Assembly (NCBI GenBank): GCA_964351495.1
Contig: CAYGOC010000011.1
Span: forward strand, 1 to 64,000
DNA from: CAYGOC01 sp964351495
GTDB lineage: Bacteria; Chlamydiota; Chlamydiia; Chlamydiales; SM23-39
Length of the DNA stretch: 64,000 bases
Direction: 5' to 3'
Within the stretch, counting starts at the first letter, position 1. Each line of letters starts with the position of its first letter. The translations under genes were made by a program, and so were the position numbers. The notes under the pieces are model-generated. The model did not search any database. It saw only the letters and a list, made by a program, of their open reading frames with translations, and was not told where the DNA came from. This document shows, piece by piece, positions 25,808-34,045 of this stretch.

Positions 25808-25836
25808 AGGATATCCTTTTGATAGGATATCTTAGG
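25794..25836 (-). promoter_or_regulatory. Inverted repeat spanning a gene junction
   Basis: CCTAAGATAT and ATATCTTAGG form a perfect 10-bp stem across the end of the pseudopilin gene and the start of the next gene. The 23-base loop contains the downstream Shine-Dalgarno (AGG) and ATG, plus the palindrome GGATATCC. Ribosomes finishing the upstream gene would melt it, giving translational coupling. Confidence 0.5.
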
Positions 25837-26544
25837 TTTTTTTTGCTGAGGAAAAAAAACAAAGGTCACAGGTTCTCCTTTTTCAGGAAAACAGATCATC
25901 TTTACAGCAAAGAAAGTAAGAAAATCTTCCCTTTCTATAGGTGTTTTCCAAACAAATAGAGATTCTTTTTGTTGTAAAAAGAGGATTTTGCACTCTTTTA
26001 CCTTTTGAAGAAGGAGTTCTTTTCGTATTTTTTTTTGATCTTTTGAAAGGAGGCTTAAGAGTAAGTTTTTTTCTTCTAGGGTAATTTTACCAAAAAGCTC
26101 TCCACTAAAGTTAGGATCCGGGTCTATTTGTCCTTGATAGGAGAAAAAAAGGGGGGGCGTTTTCGTAGCACTGTTTTTCTCAGGTAAAAAGGGAGTCTCT
26201 TCTTTTAGCGAGGAAAAAATCTGACTTAAGTTTATCTGAAAATATTGTCTTTGTAGTAGAGCTTCTTTAGTTTTTTGGAGGCTTTTTTCTGCTTTATTAA
26301 TGCTTGTAAAAAATCCAAAAAATACAGTGGTAAGAATGCTAAGCAGAAAAAATGCAGAGAGGATCTCTACAAAAGAAAAAGAGCTCTTTACCCTATTTGT
26401 TTGCTTTTTCGGGTAGTAACATAAAATAGAAAAAGCGCTAAAAGCCCAAAGAAAACAGGAGTGAAAAAAGGAGGAAAAAAGGCCTTTTTGTCTAGCGGTA
26501 TGATTCTTGAAACGGCAAGGCTTGCTATTACGATGCCGGTACAT
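25804..26544 (-). CDS. Type II secretion minor pseudopilin (GspJ-like), start unresolved
   Basis: The coding region shows a classical prepilin segment: basic leader 'NRVKSS', then F-S-F-V-E-I-L with Glu at +5, and a hydrophobic helix ('AFFLLSILTTVFFGFF'). The rest is a soluble GspJ/GspH-like domain. It belongs to the inner-membrane pseudopilus of a type II secretion system. The only ATG in frame is at 26544, preceded by GGAGGAG. Starting there would add about 50 residues and overlap the OPT gene by 157 bases, which is unlikely for a prepilin. Nearer in-frame options are non-standard (ATT 26427). See finding. Confidence 0.65.
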   Translation of the reverse strand: MYRHRNSKPCRFKNHTARQKGLFSSFFHSCFLWAFSAFSILCYYPKKQTNRVKSSFSFVEILSAFFLLSILTTVFFGFFTSINKAEKSLQKTKEALLQRQYFQINLSQIFSSLKEETPFLPEKNSATKTPPLFFSYQGQIDPDPNFSGELFGKITLEEKNLLLSLLSKDQKKIRKELLLQKVKECKILFLQQKESLFVWKTPIEREDFLTFFAVKMICFPEKGEPVTFVFFPQQKKPKISYQKDIL

Positions 26545-28256
26545 GCATCTCCTCCAATTAAACCAGAGGCAAAAAGAGTCCCTTTTTCTTTAGAAGGGGA
26601 AGATTTTGTAAAAAAAGAGAGCCCCCAAGCCACTATTCCGCCGAGCATTGTAGCACTACTTAAAGAAAGAGGCAAATAAAGTCCCAAAGCAAAAGGGATA
26701 ACAGGGAGTTTTAAAAAATGCAAAATAAAGCCTAAAACGACACCGATACCCACTAGACCATAGGGGAGTTTTCCTGAGATTACCCCATCTGCAATCATAG
26801 AGATAAGAGCGGCTTGGGGAGCGGGCATATTAGGAGATCCTATTTGATAGACCTCATTTAAAAGGTATAAGGTTCCTCCCAGTGCAAACGAGGGAAGAAA
26901 TACTCCTATGATTTCTGCTATTTGTTGAGATCTTGGAGTGGCTCCTAATAAAAACCCTGTTTTGAGATCTTGAGAGGTGGTGCCTGCCATGCAAATAGCG
27001 ATGCTAGCCACACAGCTCATGGTGATAGCAGAGATTAAATAAATTCTTTCGGTCCATCCTAAGGCTACAAAGCAAAGGCAGGTAATTAAAAGGGTGGTAA
27101 TAGTCATTCCGGAGACAGGATTCGAGGTAGAGCCTACAAGTCCTACTGTAATGGAGGTTACTGCTACAAAGAAAAAGCCCAGGACTATCAAAAGGATTAT
27201 GGTGAAAAAATTCATAGGAAATCCAGGATAGAGCCACAAGATAAAAATAGAGGCAACAGATCCTAAAAAAAGCCAAGTAAGAGATATGTCTTTATCTGTT
27301 CTGATGGGATGTTTTTTTATTTTTAACCCACTAAAGAGCTCAGAAAAACTAGAGTGAGCACTTTTAAAAAGGATGGGTGCAATTTTTAAAAGTCCGAGTA
27401 GGCCTCCTATTCCAACGCATCCGGCTCCTATGTAGCGGATATAATTAGACCAAATAGCATCTACGTCCATGGTAGAAATGGGGACTAAAGAAGGGTATAT
27501 AATCACATTCCCTTCTCCGAAAAGGCGAATTAAAGGAATAAAAACCCACCAAGCTAAGATTCCTCCTGCAAACATCAAAGAGCAGATTCTGGCTCCAATG
27601 AGGTATCCCACTCCCAAAAGAGAGGGGGTAGCATCCATAGAAAATACCGTATTATATAAAAAAGGAATCCGGATGGTATAAATCTCTTGCCATAAGAAGA
27701 AGATATTGGAACCTAACTTATACAAAGCCCCGATACAGACTCCCCATAAAGCTAAAAAAGCAGAGGATTTACTTTTTTCTCCTGATTCAATAATTTTAGC
27801 GCAGGCAGAGCCTTCGGGAAAAGGGAGGGTTTCATGTTCTTCTACAATAAGGTGGCGTCTCATGGGGATCATGAATAAAATCCCTAAAATTCCTCCTAAA
27901 GAAGAGAGGAGAAAAATTTGATAAATAGAGGGTATTTCTCCTAAAAATAGAAGAGCAGGGATGGTAAAGGTAACTCCTGCGGCAAGGCCTTCCCCTACAG
28001 TTGCGATAGTTTGTACTAGGTTGGTTTCTAAAACGGTACTTTTCGGTGCTAAAAAGCGGAAAATTCCCATAGCTAAAATGGCTGCCGGAATGGAAGCTGA
28101 GACAGTAGTTCCCACTTTTAAAGCAAGATAGGCATTTGCAATAGCAAATACAACGCCCAAAAAAAGCCCTAAAAACAGAGCTTTCAAAGAAAACTCAGGG
28201 ATAACTTTTTCAGAAGGAATGTAGGGTTTAAATTTTTCTGTCATTGTTTTTTTCAT
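26388..28256 (-). CDS. OPT-family oligopeptide/metal-chelate transporter
   Basis: A 622-residue inner-membrane transporter with about 14-16 hydrophobic helices. N-terminal 'ANAYLALKVGTTVSASIPAA' and the internal 'LVGSTSNPVSGMT' and 'GTTSQDLKTGF' segments are typical of the prokaryotic oligopeptide transporter (OPT/YSL) superfamily. It would import peptides from the host cell or vacuole, complementing the M24 peptidase nearby. It is not part of the gene set I recall for Chlamydiaceae at this place, but is known in environmental chlamydiae. Its 3' end lies over the 5' region of the pseudopilin gene. Confidence 0.9.
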   Translation of the reverse strand: MKKTMTEKFKPYIPSEKVIPEFSLKALFLGLFLGVVFAIANAYLALKVGTTVSASIPAAILAMGIFRFLAPKSTVLETNLVQTIATVGEGLAAGVTFTIPALLFLGEIPSIYQIFLLSSLGGILGILFMIPMRRHLIVEEHETLPFPEGSACAKIIESGEKSKSSAFLALWGVCIGALYKLGSNIFFLWQEIYTIRIPFLYNTVFSMDATPSLLGVGYLIGARICSLMFAGGILAWWVFIPLIRLFGEGNVIIYPSLVPISTMDVDAIWSNYIRYIGAGCVGIGGLLGLLKIAPILFKSAHSSFSELFSGLKIKKHPIRTDKDISLTWLFLGSVASIFILWLYPGFPMNFFTIILLIVLGFFFVAVTSITVGLVGSTSNPVSGMTITTLLITCLCFVALGWTERIYLISAITMSCVASIAICMAGTTSQDLKTGFLLGATPRSQQIAEIIGVFLPSFALGGTLYLLNEVYQIGSPNMPAPQAALISMIADGVISGKLPYGLVGIGVVLGFILHFLKLPVIPFALGLYLPLSLSSATMLGGIVAWGLSFFTKSSPSKEKGTLFASGLIGGDACTGIVIASLAVSRIIPLDKKAFFPPFFTPVFFGLLALFLFYVTTRKSKQIG

Positions 28257-28286
28257 GACAGTTTTTTCTTTTTTAAGGAAGAGTTT

Positions 28287-28952
28287 TTATTTTTTTTCTG
28301 CGCACCAGAGAAGGTCTCTAGCGAAAAGCCTTTTCAAAAAGAAAAAAGAATTTTCTTTTACAGGAGCCCAAGGAAGGATTTTTCCTTGCAAGGGTACTAT
28401 TTGTAAGGAGGAAAAAAGCTCTTGTAAGATTTCTTGTAAACTAAAGTAAGAAAACATACTTACATGAGTTTTATCTGTTTCAAATTCGTTTCCGAGAAGA
28501 AATTTAAACCGATTTCGTATTCGGAAGGAATTAGGAACGGAGCCGATAAAGAGGCCTTCTTTTTTGAGGGTTTTATACACCCTTTGTAAAAAAAGATGGG
28601 GATAATAAAGGTGTTCTAATATCTCACAAGCGACGATCACATCAAAAGAATTCTCTTCGAAAGGCCATTCTCTATTTAGATCAAGCCATTTTGTTTCAAT
28701 AGAGAGGGCTTTTTCTGCTCTTTTCAAAGCTTCTCGATCTATGTCTACGCCTAGGACCGTATTTTCTTTAGAAAAAAACTGGGTAAGCTGGCCATCTCTA
28801 CATCCCAAGTCTAGGATTTTTTTTCCTTTCCCGATCCATTTTTGTAAATAAGGGGCTCTTTTTCCATGGCAAAAAAGATAGCCATACCTGCCCTTTGTTT
28901 GATGGTGGGTTTTGTAGACCTTTTCTAATAGGATTTTTGGATCATCTTCCAT
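28287..28952 (-). CDS. Class I SAM-dependent methyltransferase
   Basis: 221 residues. The Rossmann SAM-binding motif 'KILDLGCRDGQLT' (about 41-53) is followed by acidic 'GVDIDREAL', then 'FDVIVACEILEHLYYP' and 'FIGSVPNSFRIRNRF'. This is the Methyltransf_11/UbiG-like type. The substrate is not evident; small molecules, lipids or sugars are possible. It is 30 bases upstream of the OPT transporter on the same strand. Confidence 0.82.
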   Translation of the reverse strand: MEDDPKILLEKVYKTHHQTKGRYGYLFCHGKRAPYLQKWIGKGKKILDLGCRDGQLTQFFSKENTVLGVDIDREALKRAEKALSIETKWLDLNREWPFEENSFDVIVACEILEHLYYPHLFLQRVYKTLKKEGLFIGSVPNSFRIRNRFKFLLGNEFETDKTHVSMFSYFSLQEILQELFSSLQIVPLQGKILPWAPVKENSFFFLKRLFARDLLWCAEKK

Positions 28953-29005
28953 GGGGGAAAGACTATCTCATTTAGATTTTTTTGAGAAATCTTTTTCTAG
29001 AAATT

Positions 29006-30121
29006 TTAATATACATCTAAGAGGAGCCTTTTCTCTTCTTTTAATTTTTGTAAATCCTCTTTAGCGAGCTCTTCTTTGATGTTCTTTTGTTTACTTAAGA
29101 TAGTTATGAGGGTTTTTTCTACTTCTTTAGCCATTTTTTTTGCATCTCCACAAATGTAGATATAGGCTCCGTTTTCTATCCAGGAGAATACGGTTTTTTC
29201 TTCTTGTAAAAGTCCATGTTGTACGTAAAACTTTTCTTCTTGATCTCGGGAAAAAGCGGTAGAAAGGTGGAGTTGTTTCTCCTTTTCGCATTGGGAAAAA
29301 AAGTCTTGGTAGTAGAAGTGAAGCTCTTTTTTTTGTTCTCCAAAGAAAAGCCAGTTTTTTCCGGAAGCTTTTTGGAAAATTCTCTGTTGTAAAAAGGCAC
29401 GAAAAGGAGCTACTCCCGTACCGGGTCCTATCATAATGATATCTTTTTGGGCGGGTGGCAGAGAAAAATGTCTAGATCGGAGAATAAAAATAGAAAGGGG
29501 GGTTTTTTGAACTTCTGCTGTTTTACATAAAAAATGGCTTGCAATTCCTTGTCTTATAAGCGTGCCTTTTGGATAGGATACATGGCGTATCATCAGATCT
29601 ATGGTTTTAGGATGGGTATCAGGACAGGAGGCAATCGAATAAAAACGGGGTAGCTGTTTTAAAAAACAGGGTAAAAGCGCTTCTATTTTAGGAGGCTCTT
29701 TCATATGCTCTTCTAAAAAGTCGTGTACTTCATATTGCTCTAAATAGGGAATCAGAAAGTCTTTTTGCTGCCCCTCTAAGAGAGCTTTTTTTTCCGGTTT
29801 CATTCCTTTTGTGCAGATAGCGCAAAAAGAGGGGGTTACTCTAGTGAGATTTACCCGTTCTTGTAAAAAAGAGTGAAGAGAAAGAAAGTCTTTTTTTCTA
29901 GGATCTTGAATAAATTCGTTGCCTGTAAGGTCTAGCAGATTTACAATTTTGCGTACTATTAGGGGATCGTTTTGAGGATAAACTCCCAAGCTATCTCCCA
30001 CCTGAAAAGGCAGAGAGTGTTTATCTCTTTGTAGTTCTATATGAAAGACCTCTTTTTCAGAGCCCTTTTTCGATAGAACTTCTCTTTTTAGAATGTAGGA
30101 AGTAAAAAACGGGGATTTCAT
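29006..30121 (-). CDS. CysJ-like flavoprotein reductase (FAD/NADPH part only)
   Basis: 371 residues matching the FAD-binding and ferredoxin-NADP reductase domains of sulfite reductase alpha subunit/cytochrome P450 reductase. The FAD-binding site is 'PRFYSIASCPDT', NADPH binding 'IMIGPGTGVAPFRAFLQQR' and 'YICGDAKKMAKEVE', and the C-terminus ends in Tyr ('LLDVY'), which would stack on FAD. The N-terminal flavodoxin domain is absent, as I recall for chlamydial CysJ. No sulfite reductase beta subunit is in the window, so the electron acceptor is unknown. It is divergent from the small lipoprotein gene, 52 bases away. Confidence 0.85.
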   Translation of the reverse strand: MKSPFFTSYILKREVLSKKGSEKEVFHIELQRDKHSLPFQVGDSLGVYPQNDPLIVRKIVNLLDLTGNEFIQDPRKKDFLSLHSFLQERVNLTRVTPSFCAICTKGMKPEKKALLEGQQKDFLIPYLEQYEVHDFLEEHMKEPPKIEALLPCFLKQLPRFYSIASCPDTHPKTIDLMIRHVSYPKGTLIRQGIASHFLCKTAEVQKTPLSIFILRSRHFSLPPAQKDIIMIGPGTGVAPFRAFLQQRIFQKASGKNWLFFGEQKKELHFYYQDFFSQCEKEKQLHLSTAFSRDQEEKFYVQHGLLQEEKTVFSWIENGAYIYICGDAKKMAKEVEKTLITILSKQKNIKEELAKEDLQKLKEEKRLLLDVY

Positions 30122-30138
30122 AATATTTTCAAAAAAAA

Positions 30139-30147
30139 TGGTATACT
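30139..30147 (+). promoter_or_regulatory. Extended -10 promoter for the small lipoprotein gene
   Basis: TGG followed by TATACT (30142-30147) gives an extended -10 element. There is no good -35 box in the A-rich DNA before it. The transcript would start about 20 bases upstream of the GTG. The AT run TATATATA next to it may also serve the divergent reductase gene. Confidence 0.45.
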
Positions 30148-30173
30148 ATATATAAACCTTAAGTGAGGTAAAA

Positions 30174-30302
30174 GTGAATTTTTTGATTCTTTTTTTTCTA
30201 GTTCTTTTCTCTGGTTGCGCTACATCTGGGATGCACCGTAATTATATTATTTCCCAAAGCTCCGAGGAGATAGAAGAAGAGGCTTCTTCTAAGAGCCCTT
30301 AG
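30174..30302 (+). CDS. Small lipoprotein (42 aa) at the omcA position
   Basis: GTG 30174, with a GTGAGGT Shine-Dalgarno, opens a 42-codon frame. A lipoprotein signal peptide ('MNFLILFFLVLFSGC') has lipobox L-F-S-G-C15. The mature part is only 28 residues, ending in an acidic tail ('SSEEIEEEASSKSP'). In Chlamydia the cysteine-rich lipoprotein OmcA sits beside gltX. This gene holds the same place but has a single cysteine, so it is a positional candidate only. Its TAG overlaps the gltX stop on the other strand (CTTAG). Confidence 0.7.
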   Translation: MNFLILFFLVLFSGCATSGMHRNYIISQSSEEIEEEASSKSP

Positions 30303-31804
30303 CTTTTTAAGAGTTCTTGGCAGTCTTTTTTCTGCAGGCCTTTTTTCAAAAGGTCTATTTTCTTATTAGAGAGCCCTCCCAAAAACTGGATTCCTTCCAA
30401 AAAGCGGGCTCTTACCCTTTCTTTACCAAGTAAATCTAGAGAGCTAAATAAAGGAGGCCCTGTCTTTTTTCCCATAATGGAAGCAAATAAAATAGGAATC
30501 AGGATCTTTTTATGATTTACCTGGAAGATCTCTGATAGTTCATGAGAGACTTTTTCTACCGCTTTTCCAGACCAGTCATCTGTTTCTTCGAGTAAAAAGA
30601 TCATAGCTTGCAATATCATACAGACAGATTCAGGATTGAAATTCTTAGGACATAAAAGATCTATACTGAGGGGTAACTCTTTAATAAAGAAAAAGTCGCA
30701 AAGGGAAATAAAATCGCTAAAGGTTTTTATTCTTGTGTGGACTAAGGGCATTAGTTTTTGCATAAAAGAGTCGTTAAAAGACCAACTTTTTAGCCTATCC
30801 CAAAGTTCTTTTTCAGAAAGGGCTTCTGCGATGTATTTTTGGTTAATCCAGTCTAGCTTTTTCGTGTCAAAAAAAGCAGAAGAGGTGCCAATTCTTTTGG
30901 GATCAAAAGAAGTGATAATTTCTTCTAAGGAGTAAAACTCCTTATCTTCCGGCATGCTATAGCCCATAAGGGTTAAAAAATTGACTAGAGCTTCTGCTAG
31001 ATAGCCACTCTTTTCAAAATAAAAAACAGAGGTGGGATTTTTTCTTTTAGAAAGCTTTTTCCCGTCAGCTCCTAGAAGAAGAGGCATGTGGTAAAATTTT
31101 GGCATTTCCCATCCAAAAAGCTGATAGAGTAGCACATGCTTTGGGGTAGAGCTCATCCACTCATCTCCCCGGATTACATGGGTAATTTTCATAAGATGAT
31201 CATCTACTACATTGGCTAAATGATAGGTAGGGAAGCTATCTGACTTTAAAAGAATTTGATCATCTATATCAGCCCAAGGGCAGGTAACCCTTCCCTTTAC
31301 TTCATCAAAGTATTCACACTCTCCTTGCAAAGGAACTTTCAAGCGGATTACAAAACTCTCTTTTCTTTCTTCTCTTTCTGCAATTTCTTTTTCTGAAAGG
31401 TTTCTATACCGTCTGTCATATCCAATTCTTTTCCCTGTCTTTTTAGCAATCTCCCGCATTTCTATCAGCTCTTCTTCCGTAGCAAAGCATTTGTAGGCGT
31501 GTCCTTTTTCTACTAGTTCAAAAGCATATTTTTGATAAATTGCCGTTCTTTCAGATTGTCGATAAGGACCATATTCGCCCCCTACATCAGGCCCTTCATC
31601 CCACTTTAGTTTTCCCCAAGCAAGGGCTTCATAGATACTTTTTTCATATTGGGGCTTCGATCTGCTTTGATCCGTATCTTCGATTCGAAGGATGAACTTC
31701 CCTCCGAAATGCTTGGCAAAGATAAAATTGAAAAGGGCAATATAAAGAGTCCCTACATGAGGGTCTCCCGTAGGGGAAGGGGCTATTCGCACTCGCGGCT
31801 TCAT
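30299..31804 (-). CDS. gltX: Glutamyl-tRNA synthetase
   Basis: A 501-residue class I synthetase that charges tRNA-Glu (and, in bacteria with GatCAB, probably tRNA-Gln). HIGH-type motif 'PSPTGDPHVGTLY' at the N-terminus, 'RIEDTDQSRS', and KMSKS-type 'GKKLSKRKNP' in the centre. The anticodon-binding domain is C-terminal. Starts 15 bases after tsp, same strand, as in the chlamydial tsp-gltX neighbourhood. Confidence 0.97.
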   Translation of the reverse strand: MKPRVRIAPSPTGDPHVGTLYIALFNFIFAKHFGGKFILRIEDTDQSRSKPQYEKSIYEALAWGKLKWDEGPDVGGEYGPYRQSERTAIYQKYAFELVEKGHAYKCFATEEELIEMREIAKKTGKRIGYDRRYRNLSEKEIAEREERKESFVIRLKVPLQGECEYFDEVKGRVTCPWADIDDQILLKSDSFPTYHLANVVDDHLMKITHVIRGDEWMSSTPKHVLLYQLFGWEMPKFYHMPLLLGADGKKLSKRKNPTSVFYFEKSGYLAEALVNFLTLMGYSMPEDKEFYSLEEIITSFDPKRIGTSSAFFDTKKLDWINQKYIAEALSEKELWDRLKSWSFNDSFMQKLMPLVHTRIKTFSDFISLCDFFFIKELPLSIDLLCPKNFNPESVCMILQAMIFLLEETDDWSGKAVEKVSHELSEIFQVNHKKILIPILFASIMGKKTGPPLFSSLDLLGKERVRARFLEGIQFLGGLSNKKIDLLKKGLQKKDCQELLKS

Positions 31805-31819
31805 CGTAATTTCTCTATT

Positions 31820-33757
31820 TTAAGCAACAGATTTACAGGGGAGTTTACTATCAGCATCCTTTTTGGTGCAATTTTCTCGTGTCTCAATAAGAAAAATCCA
31901 ATCTTTTATCACATTTTTCGCTTCTAGCCACTGGGCATCACAAACTTCAAAAGCTTTCACCCAGTCAGTGTCAAAGTTTTTCTTTTCTAAATTTTCTAAT
32001 GTTTTTTGATACAAAATATTTTTTTTCAGTCTGTCCAAAGAATTTTTTTTCAACACAGGAAGGACTTTTTCTACATAAGAGAGTTTTTTTTGGGCTGTTT
32101 TTTTATAAAAGTGGGAAACGTCATACTTAGGGAGAAAAGAAAGAAAATCAAACGGAATCTCAGAAAAACAAGGAGCAATAGCGTCATTTTTTATGGGGTA
32201 AGGGAAGAATCTTTCTCCTATTTCTAAAAAGCAAAGAATAGAGGGGATTTCAACATCGGGGCTTACTCCCACAAGTTGAGGGCTTTTTCCCGATACGGTG
32301 TAGTACTTTCCTTGGGTTATTTTGCATTCCCCCTTAGGATTAATAGAGTCGTCTTTGGTGGTATTGAGGCTAAAACCTTGAAAAGTACCTTTTCCGTAGG
32401 TTTGTGTATCTCCTACTACAAGAGCTCTTCCATAATCTTGTAGACTTTGGGCAACTACTTCCGAAGCGGAAGCAGAAGCTTTATTAGTTAAAATAAGCAA
32501 AGGACCGTCCCAGATTTTGCAAGAGGTGTAATTTCTTAAATGGTGTATTTTTGAAGAGGAGTCTTTTATAGAGGCGACGATACCACTTTCCAGGAAAAGG
32601 CCAGAAAGGGCTACAGCTTCTTGTAAAAGCCCTCCTGCATTATTGCGAAGATCGAGAATAACTCCTTTTAGAAGGTAGTTTTTTTTCAGCTCTTCTAACT
32701 TTTTTTGAATATCAGAAGAGGAAGAGCCATGGTTGTCTTTGTAAAAAGAAGAGAGCTTTAAAGTAGCTATAATTCCATCAGCGAAGGGTTCAAGGGTCGT
32801 TTCTAGTCGGGCTTCTTGTAAAACAATTTCTTCCCGAGTTATTAAAATATCTACTGTTTCAGAAGCATTTTCCCTCAAAACGGTAAGTAGAACAGAGGTT
32901 CCCTTTTTTCCCCGAATCTTTTCTGCAACATCAAAAGTATCCAGACCCAATACAGGCTCTTTATCTACGGCTATAATAAGGTCTTCTATTTTTAAACCGG
33001 CTAAAGAAGCAGGGCTGTTTTCTAAAACGCGTACGACAAAAAACCCATTTAAGTTATCCCGAAAAACAGCGCCTATACCAGACACTTTTTGTTGCAGATC
33101 AATTAAAAACTGCCTTGTTTCTGCAGGGGTAAAATAACAGGAATTGTTATCCAAAGAACTGGTAAGCGCTTTTACAATGTGGGTTATGATCCAGGTGTCC
33201 TTGTTTTCGGAAGAGATAATCTTTTTTTCTCTTAAGGAGCGTTGTTTTGCGATTCTTTGTAAAAACTTTTCTTCTGTTTCAAAGGAGATTTTTTGCGCGG
33301 TTTTTTTTTGCAAAGCGTGGATATGATGCAGCCTTTCTAAAAGTTCTTCTTCTGTTTTAGCCCAAGGGAGCTCTTTTTCAAAAGGGGGAGGATCTTGGGG
33401 GAGCTTTTCTGGAATAAGAGGATTTTCATTTCTCCTTTTTACCGCCTTTTCAAAAGCAGCATGTATTTTTTTAAAAGTAGAAAAATGGCTACTTTCAAAC
33501 TCTTGTATAACAGCATTTAAGGTAGAGTCTGTAGGGTTTGTCCAGGGAGTGACTTCTTCTTCTAAAAAGTACGTCTTAGAAGGGTCTAGCTCTTCTATAA
33601 AGTTTTTAAGGCTCCTTTTTGCCAGTTCTTTAGAGAAGCTTTTATATTCAATATGGGAATCCAGCATCTTTTTAAAATAATTTTTAACCTCTTTTTCCTC
33701 CATGCAGGGGTAGGCAAAAGAGAAAATAAGGGGTAAAAGTAAAAAAAAACGAATCAT
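31820..33757 (-). CDS. tsp: Tail-specific S41 protease (Tsp/Prc, CT441-like)
   Basis: A 645-residue periplasmic protease with an N-terminal signal peptide ('MIRFFLLLPLIFSFAYP'). A helical N-domain is followed by a PDZ domain ('VSGIGAVFRDNLNGFFVVRV' onward, near residue 230), then the S41 core. The nucleophile Ser lies in 'NKASASASEVVAQS' and the catalytic Lys in 'YGKGTFQGF'. It degrades proteins marked at the C-terminus. In C. trachomatis this protease has also been studied for cleavage of host factors. Transcribed with gltX from a promoter in the euo divergent region. Confidence 0.93.
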   Translation of the reverse strand: MIRFFLLLPLIFSFAYPCMEEKEVKNYFKKMLDSHIEYKSFSKELAKRSLKNFIEELDPSKTYFLEEEVTPWTNPTDSTLNAVIQEFESSHFSTFKKIHAAFEKAVKRRNENPLIPEKLPQDPPPFEKELPWAKTEEELLERLHHIHALQKKTAQKISFETEEKFLQRIAKQRSLREKKIISSENKDTWIITHIVKALTSSLDNNSCYFTPAETRQFLIDLQQKVSGIGAVFRDNLNGFFVVRVLENSPASLAGLKIEDLIIAVDKEPVLGLDTFDVAEKIRGKKGTSVLLTVLRENASETVDILITREEIVLQEARLETTLEPFADGIIATLKLSSFYKDNHGSSSSDIQKKLEELKKNYLLKGVILDLRNNAGGLLQEAVALSGLFLESGIVASIKDSSSKIHHLRNYTSCKIWDGPLLILTNKASASASEVVAQSLQDYGRALVVGDTQTYGKGTFQGFSLNTTKDDSINPKGECKITQGKYYTVSGKSPQLVGVSPDVEIPSILCFLEIGERFFPYPIKNDAIAPCFSEIPFDFLSFLPKYDVSHFYKKTAQKKLSYVEKVLPVLKKNSLDRLKKNILYQKTLENLEKKNFDTDWVKAFEVCDAQWLEAKNVIKDWIFLIETRENCTKKDADSKLPCKSVA

Positions 33758-33777
33758 AAGTACCTTATTCTAGGACA

Positions 33778-33806
33778 ATCTTAGCCAAATATAGTCCCTT
33801 TCTCAA
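33778..33806 (-). promoter_or_regulatory. Promoter of tsp-gltX
   Basis: On the minus strand TTGAGA (33801-33806) and TAAGAT (33778-33783) lie 17 bases apart, with transcription starting about 15 bases upstream of the tsp ATG. Confidence 0.5.
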
Positions 33807-33920
33807 TAGAAGCCAAGTAAAAGAAGTTTTTTTCAACTTATTTATTATAAGTATGTTGCATATTTTTTATAAAGGGAGGTCTGTGTATTAAAGATTTTAT
33901 TTTAATTAAATTAAAAAATT

Positions 33921-33929
33921 TGGTATAAT
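33921..33929 (+). promoter_or_regulatory. Extended -10 promoter of euo
   Basis: TGG-TATAAT (-10 box 33924-33929) is a perfect -10 with extended TG. The -35 region (TTTAAT) is poor. It leaves a leader of about 110 bases before the euo ATG. Confidence 0.6.
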
Positions 33930-33950
33930 ATTTGAGGTTGAACTTTTTAT

Positions 33951-33978
33951 TTATTTAAAAAATAACTCTTTTATTTAA
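33951..33978 (+). repeat. Direct repeat TTATTTAA in the euo leader
   Basis: TTATTTAA occurs at 33951-33958 and 33971-33978, exactly 20 bases (two helical turns) apart, within a very AT-rich leader. Euo binds AT-rich operators, so autoregulation is possible but unproven. Confidence 0.35.
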
Positions 33979-34045
33979 TTGTTATTTTTAGTTTAATTTA
34001 CAGTGTATTTTGAAAGATTGAAAAAAAATAAAAGAGGAAAAAGCC

